Source: Arthrobacter caoxuetaonis
GTDB taxonomy: Bacteria > Actinomycetota > Actinomycetes > Actinomycetales > Micrococcaceae
Length of the DNA stretch: 64,000 nucleotides
Reading direction: 5' to 3'
Assembly (NCBI RefSeq): GCF_023921125.1
Contig: NZ_CP099466.1
Span: forward strand, 1,860,001-1,924,000
Every line of letters begins with the position of its first letter. The first letter of the stretch is position 1. Shown here piece by piece: positions 1 to 8,875 of this stretch. Below the pieces are notes generated by a model. It made no database searches. It saw only the letters and a list, made by a program, of their open reading frames with translations, and was not told the origin of the DNA. The translations under genes and the position numbers were made by a program.

Positions 1-260
1 ATCCGCGAACCCGTCACGGTTTCCGCGGGATCGTAGGCTTTCCCGTTCACGACGACGGCCTGGACCCCGCCATGGATGAAATCCACGAAAGTCGAGGCGG
101 CGGATTCGCTGCAGGTGAAGTGGATGGTGCTTCGAGAACGGAAGCCGGGCGCCGCCGGGTCAGCGGCATTCCCCAGGTCCAGTTCGACGTCGTAGGACTC
201 TACCGTCAGCAGGCGGGAGCGGGCAGCAGCTTCATCGCGGCTCAGGTTTTGGTTCGACAC
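1..260 (-). CDS. pepN: Aminopeptidase N, N-terminal part (cut by window edge)
   Basis: This is the first 86 codons of an M1-family zinc aminopeptidase, which removes N-terminal residues from peptides in the cytoplasm; the catalytic part lies outside the window. Reading from GTG at 260, the protein opens SNQNLSRDEAAARSRLLTVE and then SYDVELDLG with FRSRSTIHFT, the usual opening beta-strands of actinobacterial PepN (known family pattern, recognised by eye). The GTG lies 4 bases after the stop of the upstream membrane-protein gene on the same strand, so the two are probably co-transcribed. The GTG was chosen because the ATG two codons upstream opens a frame that stops after eight codons. No HEXXH motif can be seen because of the truncation. 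Confidence 0.82.
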   Translation of the reverse strand, partial: MSNQNLSRDEAAARSRLLTVESYDVELDLGNAADPAAPGFRSRSTIHFTCSESAASTFVDFIHGGVQAVVVNGKAYDPAETVTGSR

Positions 261-264
261 CCGT

Positions 265-1917
265 TCATTCAACCATCTTGGGTGCCGGATCCGCAGGCGC
301 CTGCCGGGCACGCCGCCGCCAAGTGCGTCCCGCCAGCTCTTCCGCAGCCTGCAGCGAAAGTGAACCCAGGACAATAAAGTACGGCACGTAGAGGTACAGG
401 AAGCGGGCCCGCCCTTCGGAAAACATCAGGAACACCAGCAGGCCCAGCAGCCCCAGTCTGGCGGTTACCGGGCCCAGCGCCTGGAGCCGCTCTCCCCGGA
501 GGAACAGTGCTGCGCCGCACAGCCCCAGCAGCAGGAACCAGGTGCCCTGCCACACCGAGAGAAGGAACCCGAAGCCCGGACGCCCCGGGCCGTAGAAGTC
601 CTGGACCCAGCGGCTGAAGCTGTCCTCGGCAAGGAAAGCGTTCGCGTCCATGCTGCCTTCTCCCCAGCTGAAGAACGATCCGTCGCCGGTGATCCAGCGC
701 AGTTTCGCGTTCAGGAAAGCTGCGTACCCGCCCGGGCCCATGGACTCGACCCGTTCCGTATACGCCCGCAGTCCTGCGTTGAACCGCTCCTTCGGATCCT
801 CGACCGCCAGGGTGCTGGTTCGGTCTTTTTCGTTGTACGCACCGTAGTAATCCCCGTGAGGTCCTGGATACTGCTGCGCTCCCACCTTGAGGAAGTGGGT
901 AAAGGGGAGTGTCTGGCTGTCCGAGGTCCCCGCTGCGGGAAAACCAGATACCTCCTTCCAGCTGTTCAGTGCTGCGTTGGTCCCTGCGAAGGTTCCTGCG
1001 GCCAGCACGGCGGCAACCGTGCCTGCCAGCAGGTCCTGCCGCCAGTTCGAGCGGCGGATGGACAGCAGGAGCACCAGCACGGCGCCTGCCAGGGCAATCA
1101 GGACTGTTGGTTTGATGCCGTAGCCGACGGCCGCTGCCGCTCCGGCGGCGGCCCAGAGCAGGAGCCGGCCGGGCAGCCGGGACCGTGCAGCCAACCCCAC
1201 CAGGCAGAGGATGAGGATCGGAAACAGCAGTCCGGCCGTATCCGAGTAGAAGACCGGCAGCCAGGGAGAAAGCGCAATAAGGATGATCGAGGGCACCAGG
1301 GTCAGCCTGGCAGCCTGCTTTCCGCCGAAAAGATAACCACAGGCATACGTCAGCAGCATCCCGGAGAAAAGCACCGCGGCGTTCAGGTAGGCGACTGACT
1401 GCCGCAGGTCCACCGCACCAAAGGACTCTGCTGCTTCCAGGTACTTGCCCAGGAGCAGCATGAGCAGCAGATTGTTGGGGTTCACCTCGAAGTAGCCCCG
1501 GTCTGCTGCCTCGGGTGTCCCTTCGGAAACCGCTGTCCCGGAATAGTAGATCGCGGCCGCGTCCCAGTCCGGCGGCAGCCTGACCGCATCGGCCACGCGG
1601 GCACTAACCGCAAAGACCGCGGCCCATCCCAGCAGCGCGGCTGGTATCTGCAGCCACCGCACCGGGGACAGGGCGGCATCAAGCCGGGAGAGCAGCCAGG
1701 GATAGCCTGCAGCAAGGACCAGCACTGCGGCACCTGCCAGGACGGCAGCCCACGTCTCATAGCGGGAGTAGCCGTAGGAAGGCACCACCAGGTTGGACAG
1801 CGCCAGCCAGAGAATGAGCGCGCACCACAGCAGGCCCGCAAAGCGGGGCAGCAGCCCGGCGGTGCGGGTGGTTTGCCTGGACCCGCCAACAGGTCCTTGG
1901 CGTGCTGTGTGGCTCAT
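265..1917 (-). CDS. Polytopic membrane protein, GT39/ArnT-like glycosyltransferase (putative)
   Basis: A 550-residue membrane protein with about 11-13 hydrophobic segments. After a first membrane helix it has an exported loop around residues 118-150 (LPPDWDAAAIYYSGT, then YFEVNPNNLLLMLLLGKYLE), where families that use polyprenyl-phosphate sugars carry their catalytic acid. A second hydrophilic loop lies at about residues 330-430. This layout fits GT-C fold mannosyl- or arabinosyl-transferase-like proteins, but no family-specific motif is certain. The start ATG at 1917 has a GAGGG ribosome site 3 bases upstream. It is followed after 4 bases by pepN. A role in cell-envelope glycan assembly is inference only. 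Confidence 0.7.
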   Translation of the reverse strand: MSHTARQGPVGGSRQTTRTAGLLPRFAGLLWCALILWLALSNLVVPSYGYSRYETWAAVLAGAAVLVLAAGYPWLLSRLDAALSPVRWLQIPAALLGWAAVFAVSARVADAVRLPPDWDAAAIYYSGTAVSEGTPEAADRGYFEVNPNNLLLMLLLGKYLEAAESFGAVDLRQSVAYLNAAVLFSGMLLTYACGYLFGGKQAARLTLVPSIILIALSPWLPVFYSDTAGLLFPILILCLVGLAARSRLPGRLLLWAAAGAAAAVGYGIKPTVLIALAGAVLVLLLSIRRSNWRQDLLAGTVAAVLAAGTFAGTNAALNSWKEVSGFPAAGTSDSQTLPFTHFLKVGAQQYPGPHGDYYGAYNEKDRTSTLAVEDPKERFNAGLRAYTERVESMGPGGYAAFLNAKLRWITGDGSFFSWGEGSMDANAFLAEDSFSRWVQDFYGPGRPGFGFLLSVWQGTWFLLLGLCGAALFLRGERLQALGPVTARLGLLGLLVFLMFSEGRARFLYLYVPYFIVLGSLSLQAAEELAGRTWRRRARQAPADPAPKMVE

Positions 1918-1988
1918 GGTCCCTCGGGCAGCCAGGGTGGGTCGAAAGATTCTCGAGCCTATTGCGCAGGCGGCACCGGGGACAATAC

Positions 1989-3011
1989 TCAGCCGGCGGG
2001 CACCAGGAGGACAGCCAGGATTAGCGCGCCGGAGACAATGAGGGACCAGGACACCAGCGAGGCGGCGACTGCCGGGCCGCCCGTCCGTGCCAGCTGCCGG
2101 AGGTTTACGGATACGCCGAGTCCGAAGAGGGCGGCAGCGAACAGTACTTCCTGGAGACCGGCGGCCACGTCGAGGACCCCGGAGGGCAGTACCCCGGACG
2201 TGCGGAGCGCCACAGCGGCCAGGAAGCCCGCCACGAACAGCGGGACCAGCGGAGGGTACGTGCCGGTTCCTTCGCTGCGCCGGCGATGGTCGAGTCCGGC
2301 CAGGGCACTGACCGGAGCGAGCATCAGCACGCGGACCAGCTTGACGACGACGGCCAGGGCCAGGGCTGCGGGCCCCGCCGTCTGTGCAGTCGCCACGACC
2401 TGCCCCACGTCGTGCACCGAAGCGCCGGTGAGGAATCCGAAGGTGTCCGGGGACAGTCCAAGCATGCCGGACAGCAGTGGAAGCACGGCGATGGCCAAAG
2501 TTCCGCAGAGGGTCACCATGGCCGCCGGGACAGCGGTCCGCTCAGCGGGGACCGCCCGGGCAGCGGCAACTGCGCCGACGGCGGAGACACCGCAGATCGA
2601 GAATCCCGCAGCGACGAGGACGGATTCCTCACCGGGCAGGCGGAAGAGGCGGCAGATGAACCAGGTGGCAGCGAACGAGAAACCGACCAGGGCGATGACG
2701 AGTCCCACCGAGATCCAGCCGAGCCCGGCAATGTCGACCAGTGACACCTTCAGGCCCAGCAGGACAATTCCCAGCCGGAGGAATCTCTTGGCAGCCAGCG
2801 CAATTCCGGGCCGCCAGCTTCCAGCCGCAAGCGCCGCGGGACCGGGAATATTGCCCGCCAGCAGGCCCAGCACCACGGCCGCGGTGAGCACCGGAATGCC
2901 GGCGGCCACCCGGTGCAGGAGGAACCCGGCCAGCACGGCAACAGCCACAGCTGCCAGGCCGGGGGCCAGTTTACGGAGGTCGGCGGGTTGCGGCATGGTC
3001 TTACTGTTCAT
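1989..3011 (-). CDS. YeiH/UPF0324-family putative sulfate exporter-like permease
   Basis: A 340-residue integral membrane protein of the YeiH (UPF0324) family, with about ten membrane helices. Family-type segments are LTAAVVLGLLAGNIPGPAA near the N-terminus, RLGIVLLGLKVSL, and the glycine-rich central stretch AGFSICGVSAVGAVAAARAV, with GASVHDVGQVVATAQ further on. The transported substrate of this family is not firmly known; 'sulfate exporter' is a database label. ATG at 3011 is preferred to an upstream TTG at 3032, because the TTG falls inside a perfect 24-base inverted repeat that looks like an operator. The gene is divergent from the P-type ATPase at 3115, so the 100-base gap must hold both promoters. 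Confidence 0.8.
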   Translation of the reverse strand: MNSKTMPQPADLRKLAPGLAAVAVAVLAGFLLHRVAAGIPVLTAAVVLGLLAGNIPGPAALAAGSWRPGIALAAKRFLRLGIVLLGLKVSLVDIAGLGWISVGLVIALVGFSFAATWFICRLFRLPGEESVLVAAGFSICGVSAVGAVAAARAVPAERTAVPAAMVTLCGTLAIAVLPLLSGMLGLSPDTFGFLTGASVHDVGQVVATAQTAGPAALALAVVVKLVRVLMLAPVSALAGLDHRRRSEGTGTYPPLVPLFVAGFLAAVALRTSGVLPSGVLDVAAGLQEVLFAAALFGLGVSVNLRQLARTGGPAVAASLVSWSLIVSGALILAVLLVPAG

Positions 3012-3035
3012 GAGTTGGACCCCCCGGTCCAACTC
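3012..3035. promoter_or_regulatory. Perfect inverted repeat abutting the yeiH-like start codon
   Basis: Arms GAGTTGGACC (3012-3021) and GGTCCAACTC (3026-3035) are perfect complements separated by CCCC. The repeat ends one base before the ATG of the minus-strand permease gene and lies in the divergent gap with the ATPase gene. It could be a repressor operator or, in RNA, a hairpin hiding the ribosome site. No T-run follows, which argues against a terminator. Confidence 0.6.
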
Positions 3036-3070
3036 CGCTGCGATCGGTTACCGCCCGGAGCGCCCGTTGG

Positions 3071-3076
3071 TAGACT
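3071..3076 (+). promoter_or_regulatory. Candidate -10 box of the P-type ATPase gene
   Basis: TAGACT matches the actinobacterial TANNNT -10 box and lies 38 bases before the ATG at 3115. This would give a leader of roughly 30 bases that includes the AGGGG ribosome site at 3103-3107. The -35 region is not convincing. Confidence 0.35.
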
Positions 3077-3114
3077 TGGCAGACCATCCGCCGAGCCCAG
3101 TACAGGGGCAGCCC

Positions 3115-5904
3115 ATGCAGCATGGCAGCGATCCGCCGGCCGGCGCGTCTCCCGCCCCGGCCACCGATCCCGAGTCCCGCGTACCAGCACCATGGACCCT
3201 TCCGGGGCCTGAGGTCGCTTCCCTTCTCGGCACGGACGCCCACAGCGGCCTTACGCACCGCGCCGTAGAGGAACGCCGTTCTGAGTACGGGCTTAACCGG
3301 CTGGCCGGGAAGCCCGCGGTTCCGGCGTGGCGCAAGATTCTGGCGCTGCTCTCGGACCGGCTGATCCTGGTCCTCCTCGCTGCCGCCGTCCTCAGCGCCG
3401 TCGTTTCCGGGGAACTCGAAACTCCGATCGTCATTCTTGCCGTCGTCATCCTGAACACCACCCTGAACTATGTCCAGGAGCGCCGGGCGGAGAACAGCCT
3501 GGAGGCCCTCCGGAAAACGGATGTAGGCACCACCCGGGTCCGCCGGGATGGCACGACTGCCACAGTTCCCCGCGAAGACCTGGTTCCCGGGGACATCGTC
3601 CTCCTGGAAGCGGGGGACTCCGTTCCGGCGGACGGACGCCTGCTGGAAGCAGTGCGGCTCCAGGCAGCTGAAGCGGCCCTTACGGGTGAATCCCAGCCAG
3701 TCAACAAGGACGCGCAGGCCACCCCGGACGCAGACGCACCACTCGGCGACCGCCACAGCATGCTGTACATGGGCACGGACATCAGCCGGGGCCGTGCCCT
3801 GATGGTCGTCACGGGCACGGGGATGGCCACCCAAATGGGACACATCGCTCATATGCTCGGCAGCACCCCGGATGAAAAGACAACCCTGCAGCGCAGCATT
3901 GACCAGTTGGCCGCGCTCCTGACGTGGATCGCCCTTGCCGTCGTGGCACTTGTTTTCCTGCTGGGACTGCTGCGCGGTGAGGACCTGAGCACCCTGCTCC
4001 TGACCTCGGTGTCCCTGGCCGTGGCCACCATCCCAGAGGGACTCACCGCCGTCGTGGCCTTCACTCTCGCCATGGGTGCGTCGCGCCTTGCCGCCCGCGG
4101 AGCCATCATCAAACAACTCTCCGCCGTGGAGACCCTCGGCGGGACGTCGCAGATCTGCACGGACAAAACCGGCACCCTGACACTGAACGAAATGACTGCG
4201 CGCCGCATCCTCGGCCCCGCCGGGCCCACCTTTCGGGTCACCGGGACCGGCTACGGCGTAGACGGCAAGATTCTGAGCCCGGACGGCGACCAGGTTCCGG
4301 CACTGACCGAGGCGTACCTCGCCATGGCCCTTTGCAACGATGCCTCCGTCACCGACGGCATCCTCTCCGGCGACCCGACTGAAGGTGCACTGGTGGTGCT
4401 CGCCGAGAAGGGAGGCATCGATCCGATGGGAGCGCGGGCGACGCATCCCCGGGTCGCGGAAATCCCCTTCGACTCCGCCTATAAGTACATGGCGACTTTC
4501 AACACCAGCAGGAACGAACCGGGAACCGTCCACTGCAACGTCAAGGGTGCACCCGGCGTCGTCCTGGAAATGTGCTCCCACGCAGCCGTTGCGGGCGGCG
4601 TCGAACCGCTGGACACCGGTTGGCGGGAACGCCTGGCAGAGGAAGTGGCGGCAATGGCCGGATCCGGGCTGCGGACCATGGCCGTTGCCGGACGCTGGCT
4701 GGATGATCCGGTGCCCGAGGACCCGGCAGGCCTCAAGGAAACGGCGACGAACCTTGTCCTGTACGCCGTCGTCGGCATCATGGACCCGCCCCGCCCCGAA
4801 GCGCGTGAGGCAATCGAGCGTGCCCACGGAGCAGGCATCAGCGTCCACATGATCACCGGGGACCATCTTGTCACTGCTTCGGCAATCGCCGAGGACCTCG
4901 GTATCCGGGGCAGCGCCGTTTCCGGCGCGGACCTGGACGGGCTCAGCCAGGACGAACTCGAAGCGAGGGCACCGCAGTACGGCGTGCTGGCCCGGGTTTC
5001 TCCCGAACACAAACTGAGGGTGGTCGAGGCGCTCCAGGCCGACGGAAGTGTCGTTGCCATGACCGGCGACGGCGTCAACGACGCCCCGGCGCTCAAGCGG
5101 GCCGACATTGGAATTGCCATGGGGATCACGGGAACGGATGTTTCCAAGGGCGCGGCGCGAATGATTCTCACCGATGACAACTTCGCCACGATCGTCGACG
5201 CTGTCGAGGAGGGGCGCGGCATCTATGCCAATATCCTCAAGTTCGTCCGTTTCCAGCTCACCACTGCGTGGGGATTCGTACTGATGTTCCTCGCCGCGGC
5301 AACGTTCGGATTCGCCGGGGGAGCGCCCTTCACCGCAATCCAGATTCTCTGGGTCAACATCATCATGGACGGGCCGCCGGCGCTGGCACTCGGGGTGGAC
5401 CGGACCGATCCCAGCGTCATGCGGCAGCCGCCGCGGAAGCCGCGGGAGCCGCTGCTTACCGGCCAGCGGCTGGTGGGGCTGCTGGTGTCCGGGATCGTGA
5501 TGGCGGCGGGAACCTGCTGGGTCGGGCTCGCCTCACCGTCGATCTTCCCGGGAAGCGAAGCACCGGGGGAGGACTTCGCGACCACCATGGCGTTCACTAC
5601 CTTCGTGTTCTACCAGGTCTTCAACCTGCTGAACGTCCGCAGCGAAACGTCGTCGGTCTTCTCACTGCAGACCTTCACCAACCGGAGCATCTGGCTGGCC
5701 CTGGGCGCCGTCGTCGTGCTCCAGATCCTGGTGGTGCAGGTGGGCGTGCTGGAGAACCTGTTCGACACATCCCCCCTGACCGCGGACCAGTGGCTGCTGT
5801 GCATTGGTACGGCTGCCAGCATCATCGTCGTCTCCGAAATCAGCAAGGCAGCCGCCGCCATCCGGCGCCGCCGGGCTACCAGGGAGACGGCCGGTAATCC
5901 TTGA
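3115..5904 (+). CDS. Cation-transporting P-type ATPase, P2A/P2B (Ca2+-ATPase-like)
   Basis: A 929-residue P2-type ATPase that pumps a cation, probably Ca2+ or a related ion, across the cytoplasmic membrane using ATP. Visible motifs in order: N-terminal cation-ATPase domain, actuator TGES at residues 190-193, PEGL ion-binding turn at 307-310, phosphorylation site DKTGTLT beginning at D350, hinge MTGDGVND at 649-656, and C-terminal membrane helices from about 710 onward. PEGL and overall length are typical of SERCA/PMR1-like bacterial pumps; heavy-metal CPX motifs are absent. ATG 3115 was chosen over much longer upstream readings because it has AGGGG 7 bases before it and the upstream reading runs antisense through the permease gene. 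Its last 29 bases overlap the convergent SDR gene. Confidence 0.9.
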   Translation: MQHGSDPPAGASPAPATDPESRVPAPWTLPGPEVASLLGTDAHSGLTHRAVEERRSEYGLNRLAGKPAVPAWRKILALLSDRLILVLLAAAVLSAVVSGELETPIVILAVVILNTTLNYVQERRAENSLEALRKTDVGTTRVRRDGTTATVPREDLVPGDIVLLEAGDSVPADGRLLEAVRLQAAEAALTGESQPVNKDAQATPDADAPLGDRHSMLYMGTDISRGRALMVVTGTGMATQMGHIAHMLGSTPDEKTTLQRSIDQLAALLTWIALAVVALVFLLGLLRGEDLSTLLLTSVSLAVATIPEGLTAVVAFTLAMGASRLAARGAIIKQLSAVETLGGTSQICTDKTGTLTLNEMTARRILGPAGPTFRVTGTGYGVDGKILSPDGDQVPALTEAYLAMALCNDASVTDGILSGDPTEGALVVLAEKGGIDPMGARATHPRVAEIPFDSAYKYMATFNTSRNEPGTVHCNVKGAPGVVLEMCSHAAVAGGVEPLDTGWRERLAEEVAAMAGSGLRTMAVAGRWLDDPVPEDPAGLKETATNLVLYAVVGIMDPPRPEAREAIERAHGAGISVHMITGDHLVTASAIAEDLGIRGSAVSGADLDGLSQDELEARAPQYGVLARVSPEHKLRVVEALQADGSVVAMTGDGVNDAPALKRADIGIAMGITGTDVSKGAARMILTDDNFATIVDAVEEGRGIYANILKFVRFQLTTAWGFVLMFLAAATFGFAGGAPFTAIQILWVNIIMDGPPALALGVDRTDPSVMRQPPRKPREPLLTGQRLVGLLVSGIVMAAGTCWVGLASPSIFPGSEAPGEDFATTMAFTTFVFYQVFNLLNVRSETSSVFSLQTFTNRSIWLALGAVVVLQILVVQVGVLENLFDTSPLTADQWLLCIGTAASIIVVSEISKAAAAIRRRRATRETAGNP

Positions 5905-7339
5905 GGAAGACCCCGTACAGGTCTTCGCCTGCCTCGCCCATCACGATCGGATCGTAGACCCGCGCCGCTCCGTCAACGAGGTCCAGGGGCGCGTGGAAAC
6001 CCTCCTCGGCCAGGCGAACCTTGGTCGGATGCGGCCGCTCGTCGGTGATCCAGCCGGTGTCCACCGCCGTCATCAGGATGCCGTCGGTCTCCAGCATTTC
6101 GCCGGCACTGGTGCGCGTGAGCATATTCAGCGAGGCTTTGGCCATATTGGTGTGGGGGTGCCCGGGACCCTTGTAGCGGCGGGCGAACTGGCCCTCCATG
6201 GCGGAGACGTTCACGATGTACTTGCGCCGGGCGGGGGAAGCGGCCATGGCGGGACGCAGCCGGTTCACCAGCAGGAACGGCGCCGTCACGTTGCACAGCT
6301 GCACTTCGAGCATCTCAAGCGGGTCCACCTCGTCCACCAGCTGGGTCCAGCTGTTGACCGGTGCCGTATCCGGAACCAGGCCGCCGGCGTCGATTGCCGT
6401 GCCGGCCTCCAGCTTGGCCAGGGACGAGGAGCCGGCTGTCAGCGCCAGCGACGTCACCGCGTCGCCGGCGAGCACGGGATGCTCCGCCACGGAGCCGGCC
6501 AGCGCAGTGGGGTGGGCGTTGTAGGTATTGCCAAACGTCACGAGCTCCGGCATCGGCCGGCCCGAGGGAAGTTCTTCATGTTCGGCGTCCACCAGCGGCT
6601 GGTAGGCGTTAGACGTCCGCCGGACGGTCTGGGCAGCGTTGTTGATCAGGATGTCCAGCGGCCCGTCGGCGGCGACAGCGTCGGCCAGGGAGATCACCTG
6701 CGCGGGGTCCCGCAGGTCAATACCGACAATCTTGAGCCGGTGCAGCCAATCCGCTGAGTCCTCCATGGCCGCGAAGCGGCGGGCCGCGTCCTTCGGGAAA
6801 CGGGTGGTGATCGTTGTGTGGGCACCGTCGCGGAGCAGCCGCAGCGCAATGTACATGCCGATCTTGGCGCGCCCGCCGGTCAGCAGTGCACGCCGTCCGG
6901 TGAGGTCGGTCCTGGCGTCCCGCTTGGCGTGGCTGAAGGCAGCGCACTCCGGGCAGAGCTGATGGTAGAAGGCGTCGACCAGGGTGTAGGGCTGCTTGCA
7001 GATGTAGCAGTTGCGCGGCTTCAACAGGGTTCCGGCGGACGGGCCGTGGGCGGCACTGCGCAGCTGCGCACCGCGGGTCTCGTCGTCGATCCGGTCCGGA
7101 GCGCCGGTGGCGGTGCGGGCCACGACGGCGCGGTCCGCTTCCGCCACCGCGTCCCGCTTCGCAACTTTGCGGTGCTTCTTGACGGCCTTGAACATCTTGG
7201 CGGTTGCCCGGCGGACGGCGACGTGGTCCGGGTGGTCTTCCTCAAGCACATGGATCCGGGAGAGGACCCGGAGGCAGGCCTCCAGGTCTTCAGGGCTGAG
7301 GTCGGTGCTGTCAGTGCTGCTCAGGTCAGTGCTGCTCAT
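5876..7339 (-). CDS. SDR-fold protein with N-terminal helical region and zinc ribbon
   Basis: A 487-residue protein. Residues 1-100 are charged and probably helical. A zinc-ribbon motif follows with C111, C114, C129 and C132. From about 150 there is a Rossmann/SDR domain with TGGRAKIG at 154-161 (dinucleotide loop), a conserved INNAAQT strand, and SAMEGQ around the catalytic serine. The normal catalytic YxxxK appears as TNMAK, so the tyrosine is threonine here unless a nearby Tyr substitutes. The substrate is unknown; proteins of this architecture are annotated only as SDR oxidoreductases. The ATG at 7339 starts MSSTDLSS; a longer reading upstream would add a proline-rich tail with no ribosome site. 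The 3' end overlaps the ATPase gene on the opposite strand by 29 bases. Confidence 0.75.
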   Translation of the reverse strand: MSSTDLSSTDSTDLSPEDLEACLRVLSRIHVLEEDHPDHVAVRRATAKMFKAVKKHRKVAKRDAVAEADRAVVARTATGAPDRIDDETRGAQLRSAAHGPSAGTLLKPRNCYICKQPYTLVDAFYHQLCPECAAFSHAKRDARTDLTGRRALLTGGRAKIGMYIALRLLRDGAHTTITTRFPKDAARRFAAMEDSADWLHRLKIVGIDLRDPAQVISLADAVAADGPLDILINNAAQTVRRTSNAYQPLVDAEHEELPSGRPMPELVTFGNTYNAHPTALAGSVAEHPVLAGDAVTSLALTAGSSSLAKLEAGTAIDAGGLVPDTAPVNSWTQLVDEVDPLEMLEVQLCNVTAPFLLVNRLRPAMAASPARRKYIVNVSAMEGQFARRYKGPGHPHTNMAKASLNMLTRTSAGEMLETDGILMTAVDTGWITDERPHPTKVRLAEEGFHAPLDLVDGAARVYDPIVMGEAGEDLYGVFLKDYRPSPW

Positions 7340-7517
7340 GGAGTCGTTTCTGGGATGTGGTCCGCCGGGGGTATGCACGGCGGAGGGCAAAATGGTGCAC
7401 TTCGACCTTACCGCCACGGGCACGCCAAGCCGGAATCAAGCGGCGGGGCCCACAGCCCGGACATCCCAGCGGCCTGCAGGTAGGCTGCCGGGATGCGGGC
7501 CGCGGGTTCCGCACCGC

Positions 7518-8762
7518 CTAGTCGATGCGGACCGTCTGCCCCTTGCTCAGCACGGTGAGGCCCGACGCCGTCACGGTGTAGCCGCGGGCAAGATCAAGCT
7601 CCCGGTCCACGCCGACAGTGGCACCCGGCGGGATCTGCACGTTTTTATCCACGATGGCCCGGCGGACAATTGCCCGTTCTCCCACATGCACGCCGTCCAT
7701 GATCACGCTGTCGCTGACGCTGGACATTGCGTCGACGTAGACGTCATGCGCCAGGACGGACCCGGAGACGCTGCCCCCGGAAATGACTGCACCGTTGGAC
7801 ACAATCGAGTCCAGCGCGGTACCCGGTTCGTCGGAAGGGCCGCGGACGAACTTGGCGGGCGGCGAGATGCTCTGCCTGGTGTAAATGGGCCACTGCAGGT
7901 TGTACAGGTTGAATGCGGGGACGGGCGAAATCAGGTCCATGTTCGCGTCGTAGTAGGAATCCAGGGTGCCGACATCCCTCCAGTACCGCTGGTCCCGTCC
8001 GGTCGCCCCGGGAATCACGTTTTCGGTGAAGTCGTAAACCGCCGCTTCTCCGCGGTCCACGAAATACGGAATGATGTCCCCGCCCATATCGTGCTTGGTG
8101 ATCAGGCGCTCCGCATCCACCCGCAGCGCTTCCACCAGGGCATCAGTCGTGAAGACGTAGTTACCCATCGAGGCCAGGAAGCTGTCGGGATCATCGGGCA
8201 GGCCGGGAGTGCTTGAGGGCTTTTCCACGAAGGCGGCGATCCGCCCCGGCATGGAGGGGTCCGTTTCGATAACGCCGAACTGGTCGGCCATGGACAGCGG
8301 CTGCCGGACCGCTGCCACACTGCACGGCGCACCCGAGGCAATGTGGGCGTCGACCATCTGGGAGAAATCCATCCTGTACACGTGGTCTGCCCCGATCACG
8401 ACGACGATGTCCGGCCGCGCGTCGTCAATCAGGTTCATCGACTGGTACAGGGCGTTGGCGCTGCCCAGGAACCAGCTCTTTCCGACCCGCTGCTGTGCGG
8501 GCACGGATGCCACGTAGTTCTGCAGCTGTGTCGACAGCCGCCACGTTTCGGAAATGTGCCGGTCCAGGCTGTGCGACTTGTACTGGGTCAGCACCACAAT
8601 CTGCAGGTAGCCGGAATTCACCAGGTTGGACAAGGCAAAATCGATGAGCCGGTATTTCCCGGCGAAAGGCACGGCGGGTTTGGCCCGGTCAGCAGTAAGC
8701 GGCATCAGCCGCTTGCCCTCGCCCCCGGCGAGGACAACGGACAGGACTTTCTTCGGTGCCAT
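7518..8762 (-). CDS. glgC: Glucose-1-phosphate adenylyltransferase
   Basis: Makes ADP-glucose from ATP and glucose-1-phosphate, the sugar donor for glycogen and maltose-1-phosphate synthesis in the cytoplasm. The 414-residue protein has the nucleotidyltransferase signature [12 protein letters not shown] at about residues 12-23, [20 protein letters not shown] (substrate and allosteric region), and a C-terminal left-handed beta-helix (residues about 290-405) with hexapeptide-like repeats. ATG 8762 was preferred to ATG 8768 or a start at 8783 because AGGAG sits 7 bases before 8762. It is divergent from glgA across 113 bases, the usual actinobacterial pairing. Confidence 0.95.
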   Translation of the reverse strand: MAPKKVLSVVLAGGEGKRLMPLTADRAKPAVPFAGKYRLIDFALSNLVNSGYLQIVVLTQYKSHSLDRHISETWRLSTQLQNYVASVPAQQRVGKSWFLGSANALYQSMNLIDDARPDIVVVIGADHVYRMDFSQMVDAHIASGAPCSVAAVRQPLSMADQFGVIETDPSMPGRIAAFVEKPSSTPGLPDDPDSFLASMGNYVFTTDALVEALRVDAERLITKHDMGGDIIPYFVDRGEAAVYDFTENVIPGATGRDQRYWRDVGTLDSYYDANMDLISPVPAFNLYNLQWPIYTRQSISPPAKFVRGPSDEPGTALDSIVSNGAVISGGSVSGSVLAHDVYVDAMSSVSDSVIMDGVHVGERAIVRRAIVDKNVQIPPGATVGVDRELDLARGYTVTASGLTVLSKGQTVRID

Positions 8763-8863
8763 GTGCATACTCCTGACTTCCACCCACAGGTGGGAAACTG
8801 TTTAGCCTGCCGGACAGGTAAGCCTGCTGCCCAACAGACTAGATCACCGCACGTGATGTGCAC

Positions 8864-8869
8864 TACGTT
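8864..8869 (+). promoter_or_regulatory. Candidate -10 box for leaderless glgA
   Basis: TACGTT ends 6 bases before the GTG at 8876, so the transcript could begin at the start codon. No ribosome site is visible upstream of that GTG. Confidence 0.35.
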
Positions 8870-8875
8870 GTACAA

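Noticed and set aside
3001..5010. A 669-codon open frame antisense to the P-type ATPase
   Set aside because: It is a mirror of a strongly coding high-GC gene; the composition is rich in Arg/Gly/His and it has no family signature, while the plus strand has all P-type ATPase motifs.
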